From Liolophura sinensis (taxonomy: Eukaryota > Mollusca > Polyplacophora > Chitonida > Chitonidae): 64,000 bases of DNA. Below the pieces are notes generated by a model. The model was not told the DNA's origin, did not search any database, and saw only the letters and a list, made by a program, of their open reading frames with translations. The DNA is taken from contig NW_027017988.1 of the NCBI RefSeq assembly GCF_032854445.1, positions 1-64,000 of the forward strand, written 5' to 3'. The translations under genes were made by a program, and so were the position numbers. Positions 63,083 through 64,000 of this stretch are shown one piece after another. Each line of letters begins with the position of its first letter. The first letter of the stretch is position 1.

Positions 63083-63640
63083 ACCAAGGATTGATCCTGG
63101 ATCTACCGGTCCCGAAGCGGACGCTCTACCAACTGTGCTATCCGGGCCGGTCTGTGCAACTGACGATCAGATAACATTTATCTGTAAAGACATGTATGTC
63201 TCTGCGCCATTTACTGTACCTATGTCTTTCACTTCAGGCAAACCTTAGTCCTCCCATACATAACCCCACCTGACAAGGCTCCTACTCAGGCTATTTTATT
63301 TCCTAGTGAAAGGAAGGCTTTAAGCATACATGTTTGTACATATAATATTAGTGGTGCGAGTTTTCAGTAATCCACAATTAACATATAACAGACCTATCAA
63401 AACCCTCACAGAATCCAAACGAAGTCCACCGTAAGCACTCTGGAAAAAACATATTAGGAGCTCAAGTACGTCTATATCGCATTTTTTATTTCATTTCTAA
63501 CATGATGAGATCACAGAGCTGTTACATTTATCTGTCAAAACCGTTAGTTTAATAAGGTACATATTTGTCCTGAAAGAAAGAGACAAAGTTATTGATCTCA
63601 TTAACGCACGTGTACCTGCCGACGAGCATCAGTTACCATT

Positions 63641-64000
63641 ACTATTACAATGATTACAATGTTCATCTTGTAACTCACCATGCTGTTATTATGATTACAA
63701 TGTTCATCTTGTAACTGAACATGCTAATATAATGATAACAATGTTCATTTTGCAACTGAACATGCTTTTATACTGATTACAATGTTCATCTTGTAACTAC
63801 ATATGCTAAAATAATGATAACAATGTTCATCTTGTAATGAAATATGCTAATATAATGATTGCAATATTCATTTTGTAACTGAGCATGCTATTATATTGAT
63901 TACAATGATGATTTTGTTACAGTTGACGCTATTATAATGATTACAATGTTCACCTTGTAACTGAGCATGCTATTATAATGATTTAAATGTTCACCTTGTC
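63641..64000. repeat. Minisatellite array 7 (41-bp unit, right-truncated)
   Basis: The first 9 or so units of the next array, with the standard array start. It shares TTTTGTTACAG (near 63915) with array 6 (near 54898), where the other arrays read TTTTGTAACAG. This extends the F-G relationship into the array. Confidence 0.97.

Larger units (their letters stand above)
62503..63151 (-). mobile_element. SINE-B interrupted by SINE-C (block G copy)
   Basis: SINE-B from tail (62503) to tRNA-like head (63151), with target duplications at 62491-62502 and 63152-63163. Its head is split by a younger SINE at 62811-63082. Confidence 0.92.
61123..63640. repeat. Spacer block G (carries a young SINE)
   Basis: Sister of block F, but with all four 30-bp repeats and a 284-bp gain from the SINE-C insertion. 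Order: candidate LTR 61384-61865, SINE-A 61866-62055, 30-bp repeats 62307-62426, SINE-B 62503-63151 interrupted by SINE-C, unassigned to 63640. Confidence 0.96.

Noticed and set aside
1-64000. rDNA intergenic spacer or histone cluster as an explanation for the spacer-plus-array layout
   Set aside because: No rRNA or histone coding sequence occurs in any of the seven units.

Overview
The window is eukaryotic, repeat-dominated DNA. The organism is probably a mollusc, with a bivalve more likely than a gastropod. This rests on recognising mollusc-type tRNA-derived SINE sequences and on a pogo/Tigger-type DNA transposon with introns. There is no bacterial gene organisation, no rRNA or functional tRNA gene, and no host gene that I can support.

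Layout: the window is a tandem series of one composite unit, made of a conserved spacer block of about 2.2 kb plus an array of a 41-bp minisatellite. Spacer blocks lie at 1-1339 (A, left-truncated), 6908-12535 (B, enlarged by a transposon), 17553-19985 (C), 38216-40451 (D), 46704-48879 (E), 52450-54623 (F) and 61123-63640 (G). The arrays between them are 1340-6907, 12933-17552, 19986-38215, 40452-46703, 48880-52449, 54624-61122 and 63641-64000 (right-truncated). The arrays total about 45 kb, or 70% of the window, roughly 1,100 units. Spacer length is nearly fixed at 2,236 bp once known indels are removed. Array length varies from 3.6 to 18.2 kb.

Each complete spacer holds, in order: a short unassigned leader, a possible solo LTR of 484 bp, a degenerate tRNA-derived SINE (SINE-A, minus strand), a 30-bp minisatellite with 2 or 4 copies, a second tRNA-derived SINE (SINE-B, minus strand, 12-bp target-site duplication), and about 480 bp of unassigned sequence. 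These were present before the unit was multiplied. Two insertions are younger and found in one copy only. One is a 3,390-bp pogo/Tigger transposon with a nearly intact three-exon transposase, inserted at a TA inside SINE-B of block B. The other is a 272-bp SINE (SINE-C) with a 21-base poly-T run on the + strand and a 12-bp target-site duplication, inserted in the tRNA-like head of SINE-B of block G.

The arrays share internal landmarks: a 29-bp truncated SINE-B tail with its own target-site duplication, a 20-bp truncated unit and a 17-unit deletion. These allow the history to be read as duplication, array fusion, block-scale sequence exchange and recent duplications of 33-34 units. The first 6 kb or so carries many single-base indels relative to its homologues, which looks more like sequence quality than biology. 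The only protein-coding locus I support is the transposase.
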